In this document: piece by piece, positions 7,372 to 14,858 of the stretch
Position numbering within the stretch: position 1 is the first letter of the stretch
Layout: each line of letters starts with the position of its first letter
Origin: JAUVIB01 sp964424545
GTDB lineage: Bacteria; Calditrichota; Calditrichia; Calditrichales; Calditrichaceae
Assembly (NCBI GenBank): GCA_964424545.1
Contig: CAYRJN010000067.1
Span: 1 to 18,027 of the forward strand
Direction of reading: 5' to 3'
DNA length: 18,027 nt
Translations under genes and position numbers: made by a program
Notes under the pieces: generated by a model
Told to the model about the DNA's origin: nothing
The model's database searches: none
What the model saw: the letters and a program-made list of their open reading frames with translations, nothing else

Positions 7372-8523
7372 TTACGGCGCAAAATCAGGCAGGATTTCAT
7401 CGGATAACATCAAACCTTTGGACGTTAGTTTAAAATCGCTTTCGCTTAAACGAGCAAAACCTTCATCCGTTAACGCCTTGACAATCGCGCCGTATCGTTC
7501 TTTAAAATTTGCTTTAAATCGATTGTTAAAATCTTTCAAATTAATACCCAAGAAAGTGCGCAGACCTAAAAAGATATATTCGAACTCTAAAGTTTTATCG
7601 TCTATAATTTCCGAAAAAATTTCAGCCGATTCACCCGCGTTTATTTTTTTAGCATACGTCGTTAATGAAACAACATTTTTAAAGCGCCGCTTATTCCAAA
7701 AGGAGTGAGCGGACGGTCCGAAGCCGAGATAAGCGCTGTGATTCCAATATTTAAAGTTATGCCGCGAAATATAAACGGGCGTCTTTGAAAACGATGAAAT
7801 TTCATAGCGCAGATAGCCGTTTTGTTCAAGCATATTCATCGTTGTTTCAAAAAAGGCGGCTTCCTCATCATTCCGTTTTGGTTTTACTATCTTCTTTAAC
7901 ACTTTTTCGTGCAAAGGAGTTCCGTCTTCAATTATTAAAGTATAAACGGATATATGCTCGGGTTGATATTCCGCAGCCTCTTTTAAGGTATTACGCCAAT
8001 CGGTTAAAGTTTGTTGCGGTAAGGATGATATAAAATCGAGGCTTATATTTTTAAAACCCGCTGAACGTGATTCGGCGATGGTTTCTCTTGCCTGACGCGC
8101 ATTGTGTATTCGTCCCAAAAAGCGTAGTTCATCGTCGTTAAAACTTTGAATACCGATGCTCAAGCGATTAATTCCCGTCTTTTTGTATTCGTTAAGTTTT
8201 GAACGATCGACGGTGCCCGGGTTAACCTCGATGGTTATTTCGGCCTCAGCGGAGATGTTGTATAATGTCTTAATTCTATCTATAATAAGTTCTATTTCAT
8301 TTACGGAAAGCAGCGATGGCGTACCCCCGCCGAAATAGATTGTATCGAAAATTTCATTTTTACTTACAGCAGATTGTCGCTGCAGCTCAATAAGCAAACT
8401 TTGTACAAAGATTTTTTGCAGAGAGCGGTCGCTTACGGAATAAAAATCACAATATATGCATTTGCGTTCGCAAAAGGGAATATGAATATAAATACCGGGA
8501 TTTGTGGTAATGTTATTTTGCAT
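7372..8523 (-). CDS. hemW: HemW, radical SAM heme chaperone
   Basis: A 383-residue radical-SAM protein. The [4Fe-4S]/SAM motif is CERKCIYCDF (Cys 18, 22, 25); the residue two after the last Cys is Phe, as in HemW, whereas coproporphyrinogen dehydrogenase HemN has a fourth Cys there. Other HemW marks are GGGTPS (65-70), the LSIGIQSF strand (121-128) and the HNFKYWNH segment in the C-terminal third. HemW inserts heme into respiratory enzymes and is not a porphyrin-synthesis enzyme, although it is often annotated as HemN. It lies downstream of lepA-lepB, a grouping recurrent in bacteria. It is separated from lepB by 273 bp with two inverted repeats, so it may have its own promoter. The ribosome binding site is weak. 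Confidence 0.93.
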   Translation of the reverse strand: MQNNITTNPGIYIHIPFCERKCIYCDFYSVSDRSLQKIFVQSLLIELQRQSAVSKNEIFDTIYFGGGTPSLLSVNEIELIIDRIKTLYNISAEAEITIEVNPGTVDRSKLNEYKKTGINRLSIGIQSFNDDELRFLGRIHNARQARETIAESRSAGFKNISLDFISSLPQQTLTDWRNTLKEAAEYQPEHISVYTLIIEDGTPLHEKVLKKIVKPKRNDEEAAFFETTMNMLEQNGYLRYEISSFSKTPVYISRHNFKYWNHSAYLGFGPSAHSFWNKRRFKNVVSLTTYAKKINAGESAEIFSEIIDDKTLEFEYIFLGLRTFLGINLKDFNNRFKANFKERYGAIVKALTDEGFARLSESDFKLTSKGLMLSDEILPDFAP

Positions 8524-8546
8524 TGAAACGGGCAGCGATTGTTTGT

Positions 8547-8588
8547 ATAAAGGGTGTTGAAGATAAAATAATTACAGACACCCTTTAT
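8547..8588. repeat. Perfect 11-bp inverted repeat before hemW
   Basis: ATAAAGGGTGT (8547-8557) and ACACCCTTTAT (8578-8588) are perfect inverted copies with a 20-nt AT-rich loop, ending about 24 bp upstream of the hemW ATG. There is no T tract on the minus strand after the stem, so it is not a standard terminator. It could be a 5'-UTR structure, a protein binding site, or the end of a decayed mobile element. Confidence 0.5.
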
Positions 8589-8766
8589 GTTCCATATTTG
8601 TCGATGATACTCTGATTTTTAGGTACGTTTTTTCTTTCGGTAAAAGCGTTATTATTAGCAATTTTTTCTATATTATTGCAAAACTTCCGCATTGGCGAGA
8701 GAAGAAGCGATCCCTGTATATATTTCGATATCTCAACGCAGAAAAAATTTACGTTTTGAAAGATAC

Positions 8767-8798
8767 GAGGCTGTCGCATAAGGACATAGCCTCTTTTT
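8767..8798 (+). terminator. Terminator-like hairpin pointing against the lepB direction
   Basis: GAGGCTGT (8767-8774) pairs with ATAGCCTC (8786-8793), 8 bp including one G-U, and is followed on the plus strand by TTTTT (8794-8798), which overlaps the lepB stop codon. Oriented this way it would stop plus-strand transcription, yet no plus-strand gene lies to its left. On the minus strand, downstream of lepB, the hairpin is preceded by A's and not followed by T's. It may still attenuate lepB read-through, block antisense RNA, or be a mobile-element remnant. Confidence 0.4.
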
Positions 8799-9513
8799 AT
8801 CGTATAACTCTTCCGATGCGGCTGAAACGAATTTTATCATAAAATCTGGACCAAGGGACATTGCCATCCCATGAAAAATATATTATTAATCCTTGTCCGA
8901 CGATATTATCATGCGGCACAAATCCCCAAACGCGGCTGTCGGAGCTGTTGTCGCGGTTATCACCCATAGCCCAATACATATTTGGCGGCATGGTAATAGG
9001 ACCGTAATTATCGCGACTGCCGAGATTGCGAAAAGTCGGGAAGAAATAACGCCCCTCGCCCCGTTTAAAAATACGTCGGTCAATAAATTGACCTTCCGGC
9101 GGAAAAGGAAATAATTTGCCGTCGAGATAAACTTTTTTATCCACCACTTCAACCGTTTGTCCTGGTGTTGCAATACAACGTTTAATATAATCCATGCTGG
9201 GGTCTAAAGGATAGCGGAAAATAAAAACGTCATAGGGATGGGGGTCCCATAACGCAGGGAAACGAAACCAGGGGATATCAAAGCCGATTTTTGTGTAAGG
9301 AATACCGATCCAATCGGGCGTTCTCATACCGTAATTAAATTTATTCACCAATAAAAAATCGCCTACCAACAAGGTTTTTTCCATGGAAGAGGTGGGGATT
9401 GTGTAGGCTTGAACAATAAACTGACGAATGATTAAAGCCGCTATAAGCGCCGTAAACAATCCATCCGTAAAACCGCCGAATCTTTTTTTCGGTTGATCTT
9501 TTGCTTGACTCAT
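8797..9513 (-). CDS. lepB: Signal peptidase I
   Basis: A 238-residue inner-membrane serine protease that removes signal peptides from exported proteins in the periplasm. One N-terminal membrane segment (about 15-35) is followed by the catalytic box TSSMEKTL with Ser43, the general-base lysine in DYIKRCIATPG (Lys111), and the signature GDNRDNSSDSR (184-194). The length fits simple single-anchor or short Gram-negative forms. GGGAAAATT precedes the ATG. It follows lepA by 94 bp on the same strand, the conserved lepA-lepB order, and precedes hemW. It presumably processes the TPR, amidotransferase-like and beta-barrel precursors in this window. Confidence 0.96.
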   Translation of the reverse strand: MSQAKDQPKKRFGGFTDGLFTALIAALIIRQFIVQAYTIPTSSMEKTLLVGDFLLVNKFNYGMRTPDWIGIPYTKIGFDIPWFRFPALWDPHPYDVFIFRYPLDPSMDYIKRCIATPGQTVEVVDKKVYLDGKLFPFPPEGQFIDRRIFKRGEGRYFFPTFRNLGSRDNYGPITMPPNMYWAMGDNRDNSSDSRVWGFVPHDNIVGQGLIIYFSWDGNVPWSRFYDKIRFSRIGRVIR

Positions 9514-9607
9514 AATTTTCCCAATAGATATTTTGTATTGTTTTTGATATTAAGCCGCCGCTTTACTAAAATTTGTTTATAAAAACTTTGAAAATATATA
9601 TTTTAAA

Positions 9608-11416
9608 CTAATTGCCTTCCTTCTCAATAGAGAGAGCGGCAAGAAACGCTTCTTGCGGTATTTCCACCCGACCTATCTGTTTCATACGTTTCTTTCCCTC
9701 TTTTTGTTTCTCCAACAACTTGCGTTTACGGCTTATATCGCCGCCGTAACACTTAGCAAGCACATTCTTTCGCAACGCCTTTACCGTTTGCCGGGCGATG
9801 ATTTTACTGCCGATGGCCGCCTGAATGATAACTTCAAACATCTGTCGCGGTATTAATGTTTTTAACTGCCGCGCCAAGCGATTCCCCGAATCATAAGCTT
9901 TATCCACATGAACGATGGTGGATAGTGCGTCCAAAGACTCACCGTTAATCAAGATATCCAATTTGACCAATTTGGATTCTTTATATTCGTCAAAGTCATA
10001 ATCAAATGAGGCGTAACCTCGCGTGTATGATTTTAATTTATCGTAAAAGTCGAAGATTACCTCGGAAAGGGGAAACAGGAACTGCATATCGGCGCGAGTG
10101 GGATCAATATATGATGTGTCTCTAAAGATAGCCCGCTTTTCCTGACCCAGGCGCATTATACTGCCGATATATTCCGGCGGCGTAATAATTTGCGCCAAAA
10201 TATAGGGTTCTTCAATAAAATCGAATTTTCCGGCATCCGGCATATCGCTCGGATTATCAATTTCCTTAACGCCGCCGTTTGTTAAATGAACGCGGTACAC
10301 AACGTTCGGCACCGTGTTGATGATAGAGAGATTATACTCCCGTTCCAGACGTTCCTGCACGATTTCCATGTGAAGCAAACCAAGGAATCCGCAACGGAAA
10401 CCAAAACCCAGGGCCTTAGAGGTTTCCGGCTCGAAAACCAAGGCCGAATCGTTTAAAGCCAATTTGGAAAGAGCATCGCGTAAATCCTCAAAATCTTCGC
10501 TTATAACCGGAAAAATGCCGGAATAGACCATCGGCTTAACTTCTTTATAGCCCGCGAGCTGCTCTGTGGCAGGGTCTTTATAAAGGGTGATTGTATCGCC
10601 GACTTTAATATCCTTTACATTTTTTGCGCCCGAAATCAAATAACCCACATCGCCGGCGGCCAGTTCGTTAACCGGTTCGCGTTTTAATTTAAGCACGCCT
10701 ATTTCGTCGGCGTCGTGCACCAAGTCCGTACTGAAATAACTAATCTTATCGCCCTTGTGAATAACGCCGTTAAAAAGCCGGATTAACGTAATTACGCCGC
10801 GATAACTATCAAAAAAAGAATCGAAAATCAAAGCCTGCAGCTTGGCTTGCGGATCGCCTTTCGGTGGGGGGATATAACGAACAACCGCTTCGAGGATATC
10901 ATCAATTCCCTTTCCGCTTTTGGCGCTGGCTAAAATTATTTCCTCTTCCGGACAGCCGATGAGTTCGATTATCTGCCTTTTAACCACATCGACCTGCGCG
11001 CTGGGTAAATCGATTTTATTGATAACGGGAATAATCTGCAAATCGTTTTCAATGGCAAGATAAAGATTGCTGATGGTTTGCGCTTCCACCCCCTGCGCCG
11101 CATCCACAACCAGCAAAGCGCCTTCGCAAGCGGCCAAACTACGCGATACTTCGTAACTGAAATCCACATGCCCCGGCGTATCGATCAAATTGAAAGTGTA
11201 GGTTTTATCGTCCTGAGCTTTGTAAAACATACGGATAGCGTGTGATTTTATGGTAATGCCGCGTTCGCGCTCCAAATCCATATCGTCTAGAACCTGATCT
11301 TTCAACTCCCGCTGTGTTATGGCTTTCGTTCTTTCTAAAAAGCGATCGGCCAACGTGGATTTACCATGATCTATATGAGCGATAATGCTAAAATTTCTTA
11401 TAAATTCCTGTTGCAT
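9608..11416 (-). CDS. lepA: Elongation factor 4 (LepA), ribosome-binding GTPase
   Basis: A full-length 602-residue translational GTPase. G-domain motifs are in order: AHIDHGKST (P-loop, 13-21), RGITI (switch I, 52-56), DTPGHVDF (79-86), NKID (133-136). The C-terminus carries the LepA-specific domain, with YGGDISRKRKLLEKQKEGKK and then RVEIPQEAFLAAL. EF4 acts on the ribosome and is implicated in 30S assembly and back-translocation. GGAAATTCG lies directly before the ATG, and a Bacteroidota-like promoter lies about 45-70 bp upstream. It heads the lepA-lepB-hemW run. Nothing is missing or unusual. Confidence 0.98.
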   Translation of the reverse strand: MQQEFIRNFSIIAHIDHGKSTLADRFLERTKAITQRELKDQVLDDMDLERERGITIKSHAIRMFYKAQDDKTYTFNLIDTPGHVDFSYEVSRSLAACEGALLVVDAAQGVEAQTISNLYLAIENDLQIIPVINKIDLPSAQVDVVKRQIIELIGCPEEEIILASAKSGKGIDDILEAVVRYIPPPKGDPQAKLQALIFDSFFDSYRGVITLIRLFNGVIHKGDKISYFSTDLVHDADEIGVLKLKREPVNELAAGDVGYLISGAKNVKDIKVGDTITLYKDPATEQLAGYKEVKPMVYSGIFPVISEDFEDLRDALSKLALNDSALVFEPETSKALGFGFRCGFLGLLHMEIVQERLEREYNLSIINTVPNVVYRVHLTNGGVKEIDNPSDMPDAGKFDFIEEPYILAQIITPPEYIGSIMRLGQEKRAIFRDTSYIDPTRADMQFLFPLSEVIFDFYDKLKSYTRGYASFDYDFDEYKESKLVKLDILINGESLDALSTIVHVDKAYDSGNRLARQLKTLIPRQMFEVIIQAAIGSKIIARQTVKALRKNVLAKCYGGDISRKRKLLEKQKEGKKRMKQIGRVEIPQEAFLAALSIEKEGN

Positions 11417-11457
11417 CGAATTTCCAAATAGTTATTACAGTTATTACATAGAACCTA

Positions 11458-11488
11458 CAAAGTTAAGGAAACAATGGTGTAAAAGCAA
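11458..11488 (-). promoter_or_regulatory. Promoter of lepA, TTG-N20-TAnnTTTG type
   Basis: On the minus strand, TTG (11488-11486) is separated by exactly 20 nt from TAACTTTG (11465-11458), which ends about 41 nt before the lepA ATG. This matches the Bacteroidota primary-sigma consensus (-33 TTTG/TTG, -7 TAnnTTTG). It is a pattern match only, but a near-identical layout (TTG-N20-TACTTTG) occurs before the TetR gene, which strengthens both. Confidence 0.45.
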
Positions 11489-11658
11489 TTTTGCTTAATT
11501 CGCAACGTAACATTCCGACAAATCGGATAAATGACAACGTGGCGAATTTTCCAATTGTTGGTATTTCATTAAAAAAATCTGATACCCACTGCAAGTGTAT
11601 AAGAACCGATTTTTTCAATGCTTTAATAATTTTCTTTTCATTTTTAAGGTATTTTATG

Positions 11659-11700
11659 TATCTTTGTTCGATTGATATATAGTTGCACAGATAAAAAGGG
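11659..11700 (+). promoter_or_regulatory. Possible -7 element and ribosome binding site of the ktrA-like gene
   Basis: TATCTTTG (11659-11666) matches TAnnTTTG and lies about 43 nt before the TTG start; no good -33 TTG is found 19-21 nt upstream. AAAAAGGG (11693-11700) is the Shine-Dalgarno, 9 nt before the start codon, and decides the choice of TTG at 11710. Confidence 0.4.
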
Positions 11701-11709
11701 TAGATAAAA

Positions 11710-12390
11710 TTGGATAAATATCTGATTGTCGGTTTGGGTGTTTTCGGAAAAGAACTGGCGCGTAATTTAATCGAGATGGGCAAAGAGGTAATTGCAGTAG
11801 ACCGCCGCATCGATCTGATTGAAGAAATTCAGGATGAAGTAACACTGGCTCTTAAATTGGACGCAACGGACGAACGCGCCTTACAAAGCATCGGCGCAGA
11901 TGAAATTGATGTGGCGATTGTCTGTATCGGCGAACATTTTGAATCTAATTTATTGGCTGCGGTTAATCTTAAACAGCTCGGCGCAAAAAAAGTAATCGCC
12001 CGAGCCTCCGATAATATACAAGAACGTATTCTTAAAGCGGTTAATGTGGACATGGTAATTTCACCCGAAGTGGAAGCGGCTGAAAAGCTCTCCTATCAGC
12101 TTGTTTACAAAGGATTGGTGGACGTCTCTTATATCGGCGGAGATACCATCATGGCCAAAGTCGTAACACCGAAAGCCTTTGAAGATAAAAATCTTCTCGA
12201 TATACAATTACGGTCAAAATACAATTTGAATCTGGTTTCCGTGCACACTCCGAGAGTAGACGAAGGCGGTAAAAAGCTACCGCCGCTAATCAATAACAGC
12301 CCCGGCGCCGATACGGTGCTTAAGAAGGGGGATATTCTGGTTATGGTAGGCAGCAATAAAAATCTAAAGAAACTTGCCGATTTGGATTAA
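11710..12390 (+). CDS. ktrA: KtrA/TrkA-type potassium channel regulatory subunit
   Basis: A 226-residue cytoplasmic RCK protein that gates a TrkH/KtrB-type potassium translocator in response to bound nucleotide (ATP/ADP or NAD). The N-terminal Rossmann fold has YLIVGLGVFGKELA with GLGVFG at 8-13 and acidic Asp31 at the end of strand 2. The second half (~140-226) is the RCK_C domain, ending in the usual GDILVMVGSNKNLKKL motif. A single RCK_N-RCK_C unit of this length is KtrA-type, not the double TrkA of E. coli. It starts at TTG; this gives the family-typical N-terminus MDKYLIVGLG and is supported by AAGGG 9 nt upstream. It is the only convincing plus-strand gene, and its membrane partner is not in the window. 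Confidence 0.9.
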   Translation: MDKYLIVGLGVFGKELARNLIEMGKEVIAVDRRIDLIEEIQDEVTLALKLDATDERALQSIGADEIDVAIVCIGEHFESNLLAAVNLKQLGAKKVIARASDNIQERILKAVNVDMVISPEVEAAEKLSYQLVYKGLVDVSYIGGDTIMAKVVTPKAFEDKNLLDIQLRSKYNLNLVSVHTPRVDEGGKKLPPLINNSPGADTVLKKGDILVMVGSNKNLKKLADLD

Positions 12391-12448
12391 CTTTTACCCT
12401 TAAAGTTTTCCCCGCACAAAGCGCTTGTTAAAGCAGGGCAAATTGCCA

Positions 12449-13186
12449 TTAAAGCGGCCTTTGACGAGCCTTTAAAAATGATTCTGCCTCTTTTATCCTC
12501 TGCGCTGTGCCGAGATCGAACCAATCGCAGGCCGAAGCGTCGTATCCGTTAATGCGCCCTCCCTTCTCAAGAACGCTTAAATAGGCTTCAATAAGTGAAA
12601 ATTTATCTTTGTGCGGAAAATGTTCGAAGATTTGCGGGGAAATTATTTGAATTCCCATAAACGAAAAACGCTCAAGTTTTTTGTCTTTTTCGACGGGGAT
12701 AATTTTTTTTCGCTCTTTAACGGATTCCCAGCCACATAACGCCATTCCCTCGTCGAACAATAAATATCTCGATGTTTGCCGTTTCCGAACCGCAAGCATT
12801 GCGAGCGCTGGCGTTTTGTAATATTGCGATAATAATTTATTGTAATCAAGCATAGTCATCACATCCGCATTATGGACTAAAAACGGCTCGTCGGATATAA
12901 AAAAATGTTGCGCTCGCTTTAAACCGCCGCCCGTATCAAGCAAAGTATTTTCTATTGAAAAAGAGATATTTATTCCAAAATCGTTTTTTGAGCGCACAAA
13001 GGATATGATTTTATCGGAAAAGTGATGCACATTGATGATTATATCTTTAATACCGATGGAGATTAAGCGTAGCAACAGATGCTCAAGCATCGGCTTGTCC
13101 ATTAGCGAGACAAGCGCTTTGGGCTTTTCGCGGGTCATATCGTTCAAACGGGAGCCCATTCCCGCTGCAAAAATCATGGCCCGCAT
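12449..13186 (-). CDS. MurU-like sugar-1-phosphate nucleotidyltransferase
   Basis: A 245-residue cytoplasmic nucleotidyltransferase of the GT-A-like pyrophosphorylase family. Motifs: FAAGMGSRLNDMT (6-18) for nucleotide binding, EKPKAL (20-25), DTGGGLK (84-90), HNADV (105-109) with the metal-binding Asp, and DWFDLGT (221-227). The length and TGGGLK pattern resemble MurU (MurNAc-1-phosphate uridylyltransferase) and short mannose-1-phosphate guanylyltransferases. Its ATG comes one base after the stop of the RapZ-like gene and has no Shine-Dalgarno of its own, so translation is probably coupled. With the kinase two genes upstream it would form an AmgK-MurU-type pair: kinase makes sugar-1-phosphate, this enzyme makes the NDP-sugar. 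The sugar and nucleotide are not decided by sequence. Confidence 0.82.
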   Translation of the reverse strand: MRAMIFAAGMGSRLNDMTREKPKALVSLMDKPMLEHLLLRLISIGIKDIIINVHHFSDKIISFVRSKNDFGINISFSIENTLLDTGGGLKRAQHFFISDEPFLVHNADVMTMLDYNKLLSQYYKTPALAMLAVRKRQTSRYLLFDEGMALCGWESVKERKKIIPVEKDKKLERFSFMGIQIISPQIFEHFPHKDKFSLIEAYLSVLEKGGRINGYDASACDWFDLGTAQRIKEAESFLKARQRPL

Positions 13187-13187
13187 A

Positions 13188-13595
13188 TTATTTTGAATGT
13201 AAATTTAGTTCGCGATGAGAAAGTTTTACATCGACGTCGGTTTGTTCTTTTAAGGCAAAGAACAAAGCGTTAGCGCAATAAACAGAACGATGCTGCCCGC
13301 CCGTACATCCGAAAGATACCATTAAATGGTCAAATTCACGCTCCTGATAATTATCAATAACCGGTCGCAACATATCCATGGCGTGATTAACAAACCAATT
13401 TACTTCCGGAAAACCCTGAAAGTATTCAATGACGTCTTTATCCATTCCGCTTAAAGACTTATAGGCTTCCAAACGCCCGGGATTGGGTAAAAACCGACAG
13501 TCGAAAATAAATCCGCCGCCGTTGCCGTTCTCATCCTCAGGCAGCCCTTTTTTATACGAAAAACTGGTGATTTGAATAGTAAGTTTTTTATCCAC
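13188..13595 (-). CDS. Stand-alone RapZ C-terminal domain protein
   Basis: A 135-residue protein equal to the C-terminal domain of RapZ without its N-terminal P-loop ATPase part. Using the GTG start, DCRFLPNP is at residues 32-39, FGCTGGQHRSVY at 95-106, and HRE near the end (127-129), all matching RapZ (E. coli IGCTGGKHRSVY, HRxLE). In E. coli this domain binds glucosamine-6-phosphate and the GlmZ RNA, presenting the RNA to RNase E. I place the start at GTG 13595: AAGGGAG (13609-13603) lies 7 nt before it, and the site falls after the stop of the kinase gene. The longer TTG frame at 13640 would overlap the kinase by 29 bp and has no good ribosome binding site. A sensor or regulator of amino-sugar salvage is an inference from the neighbours. 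Confidence 0.85.
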   Translation of the reverse strand: MDKKLTIQITSFSYKKGLPEDENGNGGGFIFDCRFLPNPGRLEAYKSLSGMDKDVIEYFQGFPEVNWFVNHAMDMLRPVIDNYQEREFDHLMVSFGCTGGQHRSVYCANALFFALKEQTDVDVKLSHRELNLHSK

Positions 13596-13611
13596 AGAAC
13601 AACTCCCTTGG

Positions 13612-14631
13612 TCAAACCGTAATGTTAGCGACTTGCTCAAGCGCTTTGAGCAAGACTGGAATTTTTACAGGCAAATTTAAGCTATTTAGTAAAGATTTCA
13701 AATTTTTTGCGGCGTAAGGTACGCTTTTAATAAAATGTTCCTTCTTTTCATAATAACCACGAAATCCGTATGCGCCGAACGCTTGCATAATGCGCAGCAA
13801 AGCGTAGCCTTCGTAATAGCGACTAAATTCATCATCGTTGACGGGAATATATAACCGTAACTGCCCGCGGTAATAGTCCAGTAATTGAGCGCGCATTTGC
13901 GGAGAAAGATTGGCTTTGGCGTCATACAAAAGCGAAGCGGGATCATAAAAGAGTGCGCCTCGCCGTCCCCCCTGATAATCAATAAAATAGACTTTGCCGT
14001 CTTTAACCATAATATTGCGCGATTGAAAATCACGATAAAGAAAATATTCCCGCGGAGCGGACAATAAAAAATCGCCGAATTTATGAAAATCATCTTCCAA
14101 ATCCTGCTCATTGAAGATGATATTTTTAAATTTAAGGAAATAATATTTAAAATAATTAAGGTCCCACATCATCGATTGTTTATCAAATGCGGCGCGTGGA
14201 TAGCAGATTGAAAAATCAAGGCCGGCAGAAGCTGTAATTTGGAATTTAGGTAAAAAGTACAGCGCTTTTTTATAAATATTTATCACATTTTCCGTTATAT
14301 CATTTCTACTCTTTTCTCGCGTTAAATAATCATATAACGTTTGATCACCAAGGTCCTCGATCAAATAAAAACGTTTTGTATTATCTTCCGCGTATAGTTG
14401 CGGAACAGGCAGGCCGTTTGCCCTAAAATGATGCGTTAAATAGATAAAAGCTCTGTTTTCGGTGGTGTCTTCATTAAATGCGCCCAAACATATTTGCGTT
14501 TTACCGCTTATTCGGAAATATTGACGATTCGAGCCGTGCGCCGGCAGGGCATTAAACTGAAGCGCTTTTTCAGAGAACGTTTTTTCAAAGAGTTCGATCA
14601 GCGTATTTTTTATGTTTTTTTGATCGTTCAT
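13612..14631 (-). CDS. AmgK-like aminoglycoside-phosphotransferase-fold sugar kinase
   Basis: A 339-residue cytoplasmic kinase of the APH/choline-kinase fold. Near the N-terminus is GSNRQYFRI (33-41), a nucleotide loop with the family's S-R-x-Y/F-R pattern; LIEDLGDQTLYDYL (90-103) is the hinge; LYRDFQSRNIMV (198-209) is the catalytic loop with Asp201 and Asn206; VYFIDYQGGRRGALFYDPASLL (214-235) holds the metal-binding Asp218. This is the pattern of AmgK, which phosphorylates MurNAc or GlcNAc at the anomeric carbon in cell-wall recycling, more than of antibiotic kinases. The next genes are a RapZ-domain protein and a MurU-like enzyme, which support amino-sugar salvage. It starts at ATG with a 227-bp gap upstream that contains a TATAAT but no firm -35. 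Confidence 0.8.
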   Translation of the reverse strand: MNDQKNIKNTLIELFEKTFSEKALQFNALPAHGSNRQYFRISGKTQICLGAFNEDTTENRAFIYLTHHFRANGLPVPQLYAEDNTKRFYLIEDLGDQTLYDYLTREKSRNDITENVINIYKKALYFLPKFQITASAGLDFSICYPRAAFDKQSMMWDLNYFKYYFLKFKNIIFNEQDLEDDFHKFGDFLLSAPREYFLYRDFQSRNIMVKDGKVYFIDYQGGRRGALFYDPASLLYDAKANLSPQMRAQLLDYYRGQLRLYIPVNDDEFSRYYEGYALLRIMQAFGAYGFRGYYEKKEHFIKSVPYAAKNLKSLLNSLNLPVKIPVLLKALEQVANITV

Positions 14632-14858
14632 CTACGTTGTTAAAATTATAAGATTTTTATTGAACGGGAAACCTAAGTTTCAGATATTTATTTGTCTTGT
14701 TTCGCTTTATAAAGCCTCGCCTAAACGACAGGGAACGGGGACATTATGGAATTAACATTCTCCCGACACAATCGAACCGTAAGGGTAAAAATAAACAAAA
14801 GATCAAATTCAATGATAATATGATTGTTCAATGTAGCTTGTCGCATAGACAATCGTCT

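Noticed and set aside
8585..8779. 64-codon minus frame between lepB and hemW
   Set aside because: No Shine-Dalgarno; its start lies inside the GAGGCT hairpin and its stop inside the 11-bp inverted repeat; no recognisable domain. Treated as spacer.
11463..11810. 115-codon minus frame overlapping the ktrA-like start and the lepA promoter
   Set aside because: It is antisense to a well-supported RCK protein and covers the intergenic promoter region; composition is not protein-like.
12437..12447. GGCAA-A-TTGCC palindrome between the convergent ktrA-like and nucleotidyltransferase genes
   Set aside because: Arms of only 5 nt with a one-base centre and no T tract on either side; it does not support a bidirectional terminator.
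13596..13640. Longer RapZ-like frame starting at TTG 13640
   Set aside because: It would overlap the kinase gene by 29 bp and lacks a ribosome binding site, whereas GTG 13595 has AAGGGAG at 7-nt spacing.
14838..14852. TTGTC/GACAA short stem beyond the RNase stop codon
   Set aside because: A 5-bp stem without a T tract; expected by chance at this base composition.
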